In this document: piece by piece, positions 34,406 to 42,101 of the stretch | How positions within the stretch are numbered: position 1 is the stretch's first letter | Layout: each line of letters opens with the position of its first letter | Program-made: the position numbers and the translations under genes | The notes under the pieces: generated by a model | Database searches by the model: none | Told to the model about the DNA's origin: nothing | Seen by the model: the letters and a program-made list of their open reading frames with translations, nothing else | Assembly: GCF_023715365.1 (NCBI RefSeq) | Contig: NZ_JAMBNZ010000001.1 | Span: 431,569-495,568, forward strand | DNA: 64,000 nucleotides | Direction of reading: 5' to 3' | Origin: Georgenia satyanarayanai | Lineage (GTDB): Bacteria > Actinomycetota > Actinomycetes > Actinomycetales > Actinomycetaceae

Positions 34406-35404
34406 CTAGGCGCGTGCGGGAAAGCACTCGGGGTGGTCATGGGCCCAGGCGACGTACTCGGCGACTTGCGTGCGCAGGTCCCGGGGCCGCCAGCCGAGGT
34501 CATCCGCTGCACGCTGGACGGAGTAGCAGCCGTTCTTGCCGTCGCGGAGGTCCGGGTCCATGTCGACGGCGGCCCCGCCCGCCGGCGCCTCCACGACGTC
34601 GGCGCCAAAGAGGTCGATGAGCTCGGGGACGTCGACGAACGAGCCACTGGCGAGGTTGTACGTGCCCGACCGGACCGCTGTGTCACCGCACAGGGCGACG
34701 AGGGCGTCGGCGACGTCGACGGCGCTCACCCAGTCACCGACCGCCCGAGACGTGCGCTCGGTCAATGCTGTCGGGTGACCGTTGACGAGGGCGGACGCGA
34801 GGTGGAACGGGAGCGACATGGAGGCGCGTGAGGCGCTCGGCCGTTCCATCGGGCCGAAGACCTTGGTGAAGCGCACGATCGGGACGTCGAGGTCGTAGAG
34901 CTGACCGAAGCGGCGGGCGACGAGCTCGCTGGCCACCTTGCTCACGCCGTACATCTCGTCGGGCAGGAGCGGGGCGTCCTCCGGCAAGGGCCCGGGATCA
35001 CCGGTACCCGGGCCGTAGACGGCTGCGCTGGAGACGTGGACGACCTTGCGGACCGACGGCGTGGACCGGGCGGCGTCGAGGACGCGCGTGGTGCCCATGA
35101 CGTTGACGTCGATGAACCGGGCCGGGTCCGCCACCTCCCACTCCGGGACGTGGGTGACCGTCGCCCCGTGCACGACGACGTCGGGAGCTGCGGCGCTGAT
35201 CGCCTCGCTGACCGCGTGGCCGTCACGCACGTCGAGCATGCGGAACTCGACGCGCCCAGCACCTTCGCCGAGCGAGCGGATGAGGAGGTCGTCAGGCTCG
35301 GTGATGTCGGCGGCGACGATCCGGCAGTCAGGGTCCGACTCGAGCAGGCGGCGCATGAGGACGCTCATGACGAAGCCGCGAGCGCCGGTGATGAAGACGG
35401 TCAT
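34406..35404 (-). CDS. SDR-family NAD-dependent epimerase/dehydrogenase
   Basis: A 332-residue extended short-chain dehydrogenase. The start MTVFITGARGFVMSVLMRRL resembles the TGxxGxxG coenzyme motif but has Met where the third Gly is expected. Further features are VDVRDGHAV-like Asp, the Ser in VVHVSSAAVYGPG, and the catalytic YGVSK. It may oxidise or epimerise a sugar acid (a uronate dehydrogenase-like or erythronate dehydrogenase-like role) ahead of the KDG kinase and aldolase steps. AGGAG lies eight bases upstream of the ATG. It lies between the ECF transporter genes and the BNR gene. Confidence 0.72.
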   Translation of the reverse strand: MTVFITGARGFVMSVLMRRLLESDPDCRIVAADITEPDDLLIRSLGEGAGRVEFRMLDVRDGHAVSEAISAAAPDVVVHGATVTHVPEWEVADPARFIDVNVMGTTRVLDAARSTPSVRKVVHVSSAAVYGPGTGDPGPLPEDAPLLPDEMYGVSKVASELVARRFGQLYDLDVPIVRFTKVFGPMERPSASRASMSLPFHLASALVNGHPTALTERTSRAVGDWVSAVDVADALVALCGDTAVRSGTYNLASGSFVDVPELIDLFGADVVEAPAGGAAVDMDPDLRDGKNGCYSVQRAADDLGWRPRDLRTQVAEYVAWAHDHPECFPARA

Positions 35405-35412
35405 GGGAGCTC

Positions 35413-36267
35413 CTAAACTCTCGCTGCTGCCAGGTTGCGGGTGGCCGACATCGCGGCCACCGCCTCGTCCACGGTGAGGACGCCGTGGTAGCCGAGACGG
35501 GTGGCGAGCACCGCTGCCTGCGGCGGGCGGATGTTCGTCTCCTCGAGGACGTCCGGGCGGCTGAACACCTCGTGCGGGGTACCGTCGGCCAGGACGTGGC
35601 CGGTCCGCATGGCGATGACGCGGCTGGCGTACTCGGCCACCAGCGCCATGTCGTGGGAGATGATCACCACCGTGCGGCCGGTGCGGTTGTACCGGGCGAG
35701 GAACTCGAGGATGACCCGTCCCTCGTCCGGGTCCTGACCCGTGGTCGGCTCGTCGATGACGGCAACGTCCGGGTCCATGACGAGGGTCGAGGCGATGGCC
35801 AACCGCTGCCTCTCCCCTCGGCTGAGGTGGACGGGATTGATCTCTTCGCGCCCTGCCAGGCCGACCAGCCGCAGCGTCTCCTCCACCCGGGGGCCGAGGG
35901 TCTGCGGGTCCGCGCCGAGGTTCACGAGCCCGAACTCCAGCTCCTCGCGGCAGGTGTCGTGGAAGATCTGCCGGTCGGGGTTCTGGAAGACGTAACCGAC
36001 GGTCGATGAGAGCTTGTGCAGCGGGACGCCGCGGGTGCCGATGAGCTCCCCGCCGCTCTTGCGAAGCAGCACCCGCCCGCCCTTGTTCGTGGGCTTGAGC
36101 ATCCCGTTGAAGTGCTTGGCCAGGGTCGTCTTGCCCGAGCCGTTCTTGCCGATGACGGCGACGAACTCGCCGCGGTGGATGGTGAGGTCGACACCGGCGA
36201 GCGCCTGGACCCGCCCGCCGTAGACGTGCTGGATGCCGTGGACCTCGATGACGCTGTCGGTGCTCAT
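35413..36267 (-). CDS. ecfA2: ECF transporter ATPase A' component
   Basis: A 284-residue ABC ATPase of an energy-coupling factor transporter. Walker A is GKNGSGKTT, the Q-loop segment VGYVFQNPDRQIFHDT contains the FQNPD typical of EcfA proteins, the signature is LSRGERQRLAIAS, and Walker B is VAVIDEPTTGQDPDEG. It pairs with the ATPase encoded immediately upstream (ATGA overlap at 36264-36267) to drive the EcfT/S membrane complex. Confidence 0.88.
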   Translation of the reverse strand: MSTDSVIEVHGIQHVYGGRVQALAGVDLTIHRGEFVAVIGKNGSGKTTLAKHFNGMLKPTNKGGRVLLRKSGGELIGTRGVPLHKLSSTVGYVFQNPDRQIFHDTCREELEFGLVNLGADPQTLGPRVEETLRLVGLAGREEINPVHLSRGERQRLAIASTLVMDPDVAVIDEPTTGQDPDEGRVILEFLARYNRTGRTVVIISHDMALVAEYASRVIAMRTGHVLADGTPHEVFSRPDVLEETNIRPPQAAVLATRLGYHGVLTVDEAVAAMSATRNLAAARV

Positions 36268-37142
36268 CGCGCCGCCTCCTGGTTCTGCGGGACGTTGTCG
36301 GTCGGGTCGCCTGTCCAGATCTCCACGGCGGCGTCGATACTCAGCGGCAGCCGCTCCGCGGGCCAGGAGCCCTTCTCGCGCAGGGCCAGCGCGATGTCCA
36401 TGACCTGCGGCCGGTAGGGCGCCTGCCCTTCGGTGAAGATCTCCTGCGGGGTGCCGATGCCGATGACCTTCCCGGCGTCGAGCACCATGAGCCGGTCGGC
36501 GTAGATCGCCAGCTCCTCGACCTTGTGCTCGACGACGAGCACCGTGACCCCCTCACTGGCGAGGACCTGGATGGCACGCATCACGCTCTCGGTGCCGGCC
36601 GGGTCCAGTTCGGAGGTCGGTTCGTCGAGGAGCATCACGGAGGGGTTGAGGCAGAAGATCGAGGCCACGACCACCCGCTGCTTCTCACCGCCGGACAAGG
36701 CGTGGGTGAAGCGGTCCAGCAGCTCGGTGATGCCGAAGAGCTCCGCCGCGCGGTCCATGCGTCGCTGGATCTCGTCGACCGGGACGCCGCGGTTCTCCAT
36801 TCCCCAGGCCAGCTCCTCACGCACCACGGTGTTGACGAGCTGGACCTCCGGGTCCTGCATGACGAGGCCGACCCGCGCGGCGATGTCGGTCAGGCTCGCG
36901 TACTCGCTGACGTCCTTGCCCAGCACCTCGACGCGGCCGCGGTACTCCGCGTCGTGCTCGTGGCGGGGGATGACGCCGGCGAGCGTCTTGAGGAGCGTGG
37001 ACTTACCGGCTCCGGTGGCACCGAGGATGCCGATGACCTCGCCCTCGGCGACGTCGAAGGACACCTCGTCAAGCGCGCGGCGCTCGGCGCCGTGGTAGCG
37101 AAGGGACAAGCCCTCCACGGAGACAACAGGATTGGTGGTCAT
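36264..37142 (-). CDS. ecfA1: ECF transporter ATPase A component
   Basis: A 292-residue ABC ATPase. Walker A GATGAGKST, the Q-loop VGLVMQDPEVQLVNTV, signature LSGGEKQRVVVAS and Walker B VMLLDEPTSELDP are all intact. Together with the downstream A' protein it forms the asymmetric EcfAA' motor. It starts at ATG 37142, nine bases after the EcfT stop. Confidence 0.88.
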   Translation of the reverse strand: MTTNPVVSVEGLSLRYHGAERRALDEVSFDVAEGEVIGILGATGAGKSTLLKTLAGVIPRHEHDAEYRGRVEVLGKDVSEYASLTDIAARVGLVMQDPEVQLVNTVVREELAWGMENRGVPVDEIQRRMDRAAELFGITELLDRFTHALSGGEKQRVVVASIFCLNPSVMLLDEPTSELDPAGTESVMRAIQVLASEGVTVLVVEHKVEELAIYADRLMVLDAGKVIGIGTPQEIFTEGQAPYRPQVMDIALALREKGSWPAERLPLSIDAAVEIWTGDPTDNVPQNQEAAR

Positions 37143-37150
37143 CGTTCCTC

Positions 37151-37933
37151 CTAGGCCTGCACGAGCAGGTCGGCGAACTGCAGCTGCAGCATGACGAGGC
37201 CGGCGGCCAGGACGCCGATACCGACCACGAGCCCCGCGTCGGCGGCCCGGAAGTGCAGGGTCCGGTAGTAGGTGCGCGGGCCGGGCAGTCCGTACCCCCG
37301 TAGCTCCATGGACAGGGAGATCTCGCCGCTGCGCTTCATCGAGCCCACGAGCATCGGGAAGAGCATCCGCACGATCGCCTTGCCGCGCCGGAAGGGGTTC
37401 TTCGAGCTGCTCTCCGACGAGCCGCGCACGGCCATCGCCGTCAGCAGGGTCCGCGCCTCGTCCTGCATGAGGGGCAGGAAGCGGAAAGCGAAGCTCGTCA
37501 GGTAGGAGAACTTGTACGGCACCCCTAGCCGGTTGAGTGCCAAGGCGATGTCCGACGGACTGGTGGTCACGGAGAAGCCGTAGAAGCAGATCCCCATGGC
37601 CATGAGACGCAACCCGATGCCGAGTCCGAGCAGGATGCCCTGCTCGGAGAACTCCACCGAGCCGAGCGTGAACATCGGCTCGCCGGACTGCACCAACGAC
37701 TGCAGCAGGGTGAGCAGCAGGATCAGCGGCACGATGAGGACGAGCGCCTTCCAGTACGCCCGTGGCGTCAGCCCGGCGAACACTGCCAACCCCACGATGA
37801 CGACGATCGTGAGTGCGACGAGGACGTCCAACCGTGTCGTCGTCAGGGCGAGCACCATGATGACGAGGATGGCCAGGATCTTGGCGCGTGGGTCCGCGCG
37901 GTGGAAGAACGTCTTTCCGGGTCTGTACAGCAT
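37151..37933 (-). CDS. ecfT: ECF transporter transmembrane protein EcfT
   Basis: A 260-residue membrane protein with about five hydrophobic segments. The two cytoplasmic motifs that contact the ATPases are recognisable as TAMAVRGSSES and SMELRGYGLPGP, variants of the Ala-Arg-Gly motifs of EcfT. The segment PSDIALALNRLGVPYKFSYL is also family-typical. It links the motor to the substrate-specific S component encoded just upstream. Because all four parts are adjacent, this is a dedicated (group I) ECF transporter. Confidence 0.86.
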   Translation of the reverse strand: MLYRPGKTFFHRADPRAKILAILVIMVLALTTTRLDVLVALTIVVIVGLAVFAGLTPRAYWKALVLIVPLILLLTLLQSLVQSGEPMFTLGSVEFSEQGILLGLGIGLRLMAMGICFYGFSVTTSPSDIALALNRLGVPYKFSYLTSFAFRFLPLMQDEARTLLTAMAVRGSSESSSKNPFRRGKAIVRMLFPMLVGSMKRSGEISLSMELRGYGLPGPRTYYRTLHFRAADAGLVVGIGVLAAGLVMLQLQFADLLVQA

Positions 37934-37960
37934 GTCCCGTCCTCCTGTCGTGTGCCGGTC

Positions 37961-38590
37961 TCAGATGACGACGGCGGTCTGCTCGGTGCGCCCCTTGGAG
38001 ACGAGTCCCGTCTTGAGCAGGCGACGCATGATGCCGTAGGTGATGAAGCTGCCCGCCAGGTAGGCCGGCTGGACGATGAGGACCTGGATTGCGATGAAGT
38101 CCCAGGGCAGGTGGAGGATCACCCGGTTCCCGACCCCGAACATGAGGGCGTCGAAGAGGCCGCCGACCTGACCGATGAGCACGACTTCCCAGAGCTTGAG
38201 GCCGCGGTGCTTGGGCTTCATGAGCCACACGAGGATCGCGACCGGGACAGTGTGGGAGGCGTTGGTGAGGAAGAGGAAGGGCGCCATCGGCTGAGACGCC
38301 GTCAGGTTGGAGATGATCGGGTTGATCCACGCGGTGATGAGCGCACCGGTCAGGCCGAAGAACGCGGCGGAGGGCACCCAGATCGCGCACACGACGATGG
38401 CGGACACGATCGGGATGCTGCCGCCGGTCAGCGCCAGGTCGAGGCGCTCGGTGATCTGCAGGATCACGGCCATGGAGAGGCCGAGGAACACGCAGGTGAT
38501 GATCGTCCGGGTGTCCCTCGGAAGCAGGGAGAAGTCCCAGTTCGGCAGGACCGTCCACTTGCTCTGCTTGGTGTTGGTGGGCTGTGACAT
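37961..38590 (-). CDS. ECF transporter S component, substrate unknown
   Basis: A 209-residue membrane protein with five or six hydrophobic segments, in the size range of ECF S components. It has IITCVFLGLSMAVILQITERL at the start, then SIPIVSAIVVCAIWVPSAAFFGLTG cut by a small-residue loop, and SQPMAPFLFLTNASHTVPVAIL. I do not recognise it as a known vitamin-specific S protein (BioY, ThiT, RibU, HmpT, CbiM). Its position at the head of the T-A-A' genes identifies it. The operon suggests a sugar acid, glycoside or ureide-like substrate. Confidence 0.75.
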   Translation of the reverse strand: MSQPTNTKQSKWTVLPNWDFSLLPRDTRTIITCVFLGLSMAVILQITERLDLALTGGSIPIVSAIVVCAIWVPSAAFFGLTGALITAWINPIISNLTASQPMAPFLFLTNASHTVPVAILVWLMKPKHRGLKLWEVVLIGQVGGLFDALMFGVGNRVILHLPWDFIAIQVLIVQPAYLAGSFITYGIMRRLLKTGLVSKGRTEQTAVVI

Positions 38591-38621
38591 GTCTGAATAC
38601 CTCGTTGTACTTAGGGGATTG

Positions 38622-39551
38622 TCAGGTGAGAGAAGCGACCGGCACGGCGAGCGTGTCGGGCGCGGGCTGGTGGTGGGCGTGCCAGTGCTCGGCGATGTCG
38701 ATGCGCCGGGTCAGCCACACGCCGTCGTGCTGGGCGACGTGGTCGAGGAAGCGGAGGAGGTCGGCGGCGCGCCCTGGCCGGCCGCTCAGCCGGTTGTGCA
38801 GACCGATGCTCATCATCTTCGGCTGGTCCCCGCCCTCGGCGTACAGCAGGTCGAAGGCCTGCTTGAGGTAGGCCGAGAAGCTCTCGGACTGGAAGCCGTA
38901 GCCGTTGACGTACCGGCCGTCGTTGTTGTCGAGCGTGTAGGGCACCACGAGGTGCTGGTGCCCCTCGACCGTCTCCCAGTACGGGAGGTCGTCGGCGAAG
39001 GAGTCGGAGTCGTAGCGGAAGCCGCCCGCCTCCACGATCAGTCGACGAGTGTTGGGCGACATGCGGCCGGTGTACCAGGCCTCGGGACGTCTGCCGGTGG
39101 CCTGCTCGTGAACCTCGATCGCGCGGGCGATGTGGCGCCGCTCCTCGTCCTCGCCCATCTCCGCGTAGTTGATCCAGCGCAGTCCGTGGGAAGCGATCTC
39201 CCAGTCGGCTGCCTGCATCGCCGAGACCGCCTCTGGGTTGCGCGCAAGCGCCTCCGAGATGCCGAAGACCGTCACCGGGATGTTGCGCTCGGTGAGCGCC
39301 CGGTGCAGGCGCCAGAACCCGACTCGCGAACCGTACTCGTACTGGGACTCGACGTTGAGGTTCCGCAGGTGCGGGATCTCCTTGGTGGGCTCCTCGGTGA
39401 GGAACGCCTCGGAGACGGAGTCCCCGTGGAGGATCGACCGCTCGCCGCCCTCCTCGTAGTTGAGGACGAACTGGACGGCCACACGTGCCGCTCCCGGCCA
39501 GTGGGGGTCCGGGACATCGTTTGCGTACCCGATGAGATCGCGAGGGTACAT
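38622..39551 (-). CDS. Polysaccharide-deacetylase-fold protein (PuuE allantoinase-like)
   Basis: A 309-residue carbohydrate esterase 4 / PuuE-type protein. Features in order: YPRDLIGYANDVPDPHWPGAA, VQFVLNYEEGGERS (the first motif with Glu instead of the usual Asp pair), EIASHGLRWINYAEM (the H-x-x-x-H-like motif altered), TGRMSPNTRRLIVEAGG and YDSDSFADDLPYW. This pattern is that of cofactor-poor PuuE allantoinases and related deacylases rather than classical chitin deacetylases. AAGGA precedes ATG 39551. As first gene of the operon, it may remove an acyl or amide group from the imported substrate. Confidence 0.75.
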   Translation of the reverse strand: MYPRDLIGYANDVPDPHWPGAARVAVQFVLNYEEGGERSILHGDSVSEAFLTEEPTKEIPHLRNLNVESQYEYGSRVGFWRLHRALTERNIPVTVFGISEALARNPEAVSAMQAADWEIASHGLRWINYAEMGEDEERRHIARAIEVHEQATGRRPEAWYTGRMSPNTRRLIVEAGGFRYDSDSFADDLPYWETVEGHQHLVVPYTLDNNDGRYVNGYGFQSESFSAYLKQAFDLLYAEGGDQPKMMSIGLHNRLSGRPGRAADLLRFLDHVAQHDGVWLTRRIDIAEHWHAHHQPAPDTLAVPVASLT

Positions 39552-39735
39552 CTGTCCTTCTTTCGCTCGGCGCAGCTCTGGGCCCTGGCGGATCGCTCTG
39601 GCGTCATCCGCCAGGGCGTCGGTCATCAGTGACCAAGGCCCGTCAAACCTGGCACCCCCGTGGTGGCCTTGTCAAGTCCATGGGCGACGTGCTCGAAGGT
39701 CTGATCAGTGATGCCGATCGAGATGTCCGCCCATG

Positions 39736-39766
39736 TTGACGGGGGCGCCCAAGTGTCCGCTACGAT
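39736..39766 (+). promoter_or_regulatory. Promoter of the FCD-regulator gene
   Basis: TTGACG (39736-39741), a 19-base spacer, and TACGAT (39761-39766). The spacer is longer than ideal. Transcription would start near 39773, directly in front of the palindrome at 39776-39791. Confidence 0.45.
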
Positions 39767-39775
39767 GCGGAGCAG

Positions 39776-39791
39776 TGACAGACATCTGTCA
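39776..39791. promoter_or_regulatory. Palindromic operator, probably for the FCD regulator
   Basis: A perfect palindrome, TGACAGA then CA then TCTGTCA, lies 35 bases before the regulator start codon and in the intergenic space shared with the divergent ECF/sugar-acid operon. The form (TGnnnnnn...nnnnnnCA) fits a GntR/FCD-type operator. The most likely reading is autoregulation plus control of the divergent operon. Confidence 0.6.
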
Positions 39792-39826
39792 GTGCTGCCG
39801 ACTGAACGACGCGAAGGGGCTGTTCG

Positions 39827-40636
39827 ATGGCGAACGATCGAGAGGAAGTGCTCAGGGCGCTGCTTGCCGTGCTGGCCAGCGCACCAGGCCCGATCGGCAC
39901 GCGTGCCGCTCGACTCGCCCTCGAGGAGATGGGCATCGCCGTCAGCGAGTCCTCGGTGTCCCGACGTTTGCGTGAGCTCGATGAGCGCGGCTGGAGTGTC
40001 CCCGTGGGGGCCAAAGGCCGCGTGCTGTCGCCCGACGGTCAACGACGCCACGCAGCACTGGAGTTCTCCGACCGCACCACGGCCTCCATCGGACAGGCGG
40101 TCGATGTCCGCGACGTGCACGACCTGCTCGACCTGCTCCATGCCCGCAAGGCCGTGGAGAGCGCGGCTGCCGCCGATGCCGCCACCCACGCGAGCACAGC
40201 CGACCTCGACGACCTACAGCGGCTCGTCGCGCAGCACCGTCAGGCTGTCGGTACCCCGGACATGGCGCACCAGCCGGGGTTGGACCTGCACCGCAGAGTG
40301 GCCGCCATCGCCCCGAACCGCATGCTCAAGACGCTCACCGGGCTCGTCCTCGCTCCCCACCTGGACCGCGTCGAGTCGGTCCTCGACATCGTCCTCGGCT
40401 CTGACTCGCACCAGAGCGACGTCGTCGAGGAGCATCAGCAGATCGCCGACGCGATCTGCTCACGCGACCCGGAGGCCGCGGAGCGAGCCATGGACGCGCA
40501 CTTCGACAAGATGATCGATGCCGGCCAACGCCTCATCGTCGGCGAGAGCGCCTCGGTGGTCAGCCGCCTGCTCAGCTGGATGGAGACAAGCGCCCACTCG
40601 GGCCACATGCATGTTCCGGAGGCCTCCCGCATCTGA
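39827..40636 (+). CDS. FCD-domain transcriptional regulator (GntR/FadR-like)
   Basis: A 269-residue regulator. The N-terminal winged helix (VLRALLAVLASAPGPIGTR, SSVSRRLRELDERGW, GRVLSPDGQRRHAAL) is not a textbook GntR HTH. The C-terminal two-thirds (DVHDLLDLLHARKAVESAAA, LDLHRRVAAIAPNRML, VVEEHQQIADAICSRDPEAAERAMDAHFDKM) is a clear FCD domain, which binds carboxylic acids through metal-coordinating His residues. It is divergent from the operon starting at 39551 and is its probable regulator; FCD proteins commonly sense sugar acids. Confidence 0.8.
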   Translation: MANDREEVLRALLAVLASAPGPIGTRAARLALEEMGIAVSESSVSRRLRELDERGWSVPVGAKGRVLSPDGQRRHAALEFSDRTTASIGQAVDVRDVHDLLDLLHARKAVESAAAADAATHASTADLDDLQRLVAQHRQAVGTPDMAHQPGLDLHRRVAAIAPNRMLKTLTGLVLAPHLDRVESVLDIVLGSDSHQSDVVEEHQQIADAICSRDPEAAERAMDAHFDKMIDAGQRLIVGESASVVSRLLSWMETSAHSGHMHVPEASRI

Positions 40637-40721
40637 GCCGCTCGTGCCACGGTGGCGCGCCGCATCTGCCCGAGGTAGGCATGGAGCGGCGGGTGACGAG
40701 AGCGATGGGAGCGAGCAGCAC

Positions 40722-41477
40722 ATGACCGAGGTTCTCGAGGCCGGCGCGTGGGGCGCCCTGGGCGGCGCAGCGCTCGTCATCGGCGCCGCCGTCGCCTGGT
40801 TCGTCCGTGTGCCCGCCGCCGTCGTCGCCGGGGTCATGGCCTTTGGGTCCGGCGTGCTGATCTCGGCGCTGGCCTTCGAGCTGGTCCAGGAGGCGGCCGA
40901 CGTGGGCGGCGTCGTCCCTACCGTCGTCGGCTTCCTCAGCGGTGCGGTCGTCTACATGCTCGCCAACGCGCTGCTCGCTCGTCACGGCGCCCGACACCGC
41001 AAGCGCTCGCAGCGCCAGCAGCCCCGCGAGGAGGAGCACAGCGGCAGCGGCGCCGCGATCGCCGTCGGAGCCCTGCTCGACGGCGTGCCCGAGTCGGTCG
41101 TGCTCGGCGCGAGCTTGCTCGGTGGCGGCGGGGTGAGCACCGCCGTCGTCGCCGCGGTGTTCATCTCCAACCTGCCCGAAGGGCTCTCCAGTGCCGCCGG
41201 GATGAAGAAGGCCGGACGCAGCGCGCGTTACGTCTTCGGGGTGTGGGGCGGGATCGCGCTCGCGAGCGCCGTCGCCGCGGCGCTCGGCTACCTCCTGCTG
41301 GGCTCCGCCTCGCCCGAGGTGGTTGCAGCCATCACGGCGGTGGCGGCGGGCGCGATCCTCACCATGCTCGCGGACACGATGATCCCCGAGGCCTTCGAGC
41401 GCGCCCGCACGCTGACCGGCCTCATCGCGGCCGTCGGCTTCGTCTGTGCCTTCGCGATCAGCCGGGCAGGCGGCTGA
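40722..41477 (+). CDS. ZIP-like metal transporter family membrane protein
   Basis: A 251-residue membrane protein with about seven hydrophobic segments and a basic cytoplasmic loop (RHGARHRKRSQRQQPREEEH). Two motifs, LLDGVPESVVLGASLLGG and FISNLPEGLSSAAGMKKAG, correspond to the paired HNxPEGxA motifs of ZIP transporters in helices IV and V. The metal-binding His of the first motif is replaced by Asp and that of the second by Asn. It could carry a divalent metal with altered preference or serve another role. GGAGCGAG lies upstream of the ATG. Confidence 0.7.
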   Translation: MTEVLEAGAWGALGGAALVIGAAVAWFVRVPAAVVAGVMAFGSGVLISALAFELVQEAADVGGVVPTVVGFLSGAVVYMLANALLARHGARHRKRSQRQQPREEEHSGSGAAIAVGALLDGVPESVVLGASLLGGGGVSTAVVAAVFISNLPEGLSSAAGMKKAGRSARYVFGVWGGIALASAVAAALGYLLLGSASPEVVAAITAVAAGAILTMLADTMIPEAFERARTLTGLIAAVGFVCAFAISRAGG

Positions 41478-41598
41478 CGCCGCAGCCATGCGGATATGAC
41501 GGGGCTGAGCAGGCCGGGCCGTCCGGACTCGGATGGGGCTGACGAGCCGCACGCCGTCCATGTCGTGAACCGAGCGACTCGCTGCCAGAGTAGGGCTC

Positions 41599-42003
41599 AT
41601 GGCGTCCACACTTCGACGGGCGGGGATCGCGACCGCCCTGGTCGCGCTTGTGTCAGCAGGTTGTTCCGGAGGGAGCCAGGACATCGTGACGACGACCGCT
41701 GGGCAGTTCTACCAGGAGCTCACCCGCGGCGACGGTGATGCGGCGTGCCACATGCTCGCCCCCAAGACCCGCGAGGAGGTCGAGGAGTCAGCGGACGCAG
41801 CGTGTGCCACCGCCATCCTCACACTGGAGATTCCCAGGGTTGAGGCCGCCAAGGACACCGATGTCTTCGGTGACCAGGCGCAGGTGACCCTTGACGCCGA
41901 CACCGCCTTCCTCGCGCGGTTCCCCGACGGGTGGAAGATCGTCGCCGCCGGCTGCACACCGGACGGTGACCTGCCCTACCAGTGTGAGATGCAGGGGTCC
42001 TGA
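41599..42003 (+). CDS. Small conserved lipoprotein
   Basis: A 134-residue lipoprotein with lipobox VSAGC after a short signal peptide. The mature domain has QFYQELTRGDGDAACHMLAP, EESADAACATAI, VFGDQAQVTLD, TAFLARFPDGWKIVAAGCTP and a final DLPYQCEM. The regular cysteines suggest two disulfides. The pattern recalls actinobacterial lipoproteins of unknown function (a small NTF2-like fold is plausible). Its TGA overlaps the ATG of the next, very small gene, linking it to the DUF6766 protein. Confidence 0.72.
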   Translation: MASTLRRAGIATALVALVSAGCSGGSQDIVTTTAGQFYQELTRGDGDAACHMLAPKTREEVEESADAACATAILTLEIPRVEAAKDTDVFGDQAQVTLDADTAFLARFPDGWKIVAAGCTPDGDLPYQCEMQGS

Positions 42004-42086
42004 TGCGGGCCATGTTCATCGGTTACCTGCTCCTCGTCGGGCTCGGCCTGGTCTACTTCGTCGTCATCGGCCTCCTCCAGCGATGA
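42003..42086 (+). CDS. 27-residue membrane microprotein
   Basis: A tiny gene starting with ATG 42003 inside the stop of the lipoprotein (TGATG) and ending at TGA 42084-42086, 15 bases before the DUF6766 gene. It encodes a single hydrophobic segment (MFIGYLLLVGLGLVYFVVIG) with a basic end. Regular GC third positions and its place between two coupled genes support translation. I recall similar short peptides preceding DUF6766 genes in other actinobacteria, which I could not verify. Confidence 0.6.
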   Translation: MRAMFIGYLLLVGLGLVYFVVIGLLQR

Positions 42087-42101
42087 AGGGGATGAGACAC
42101 C

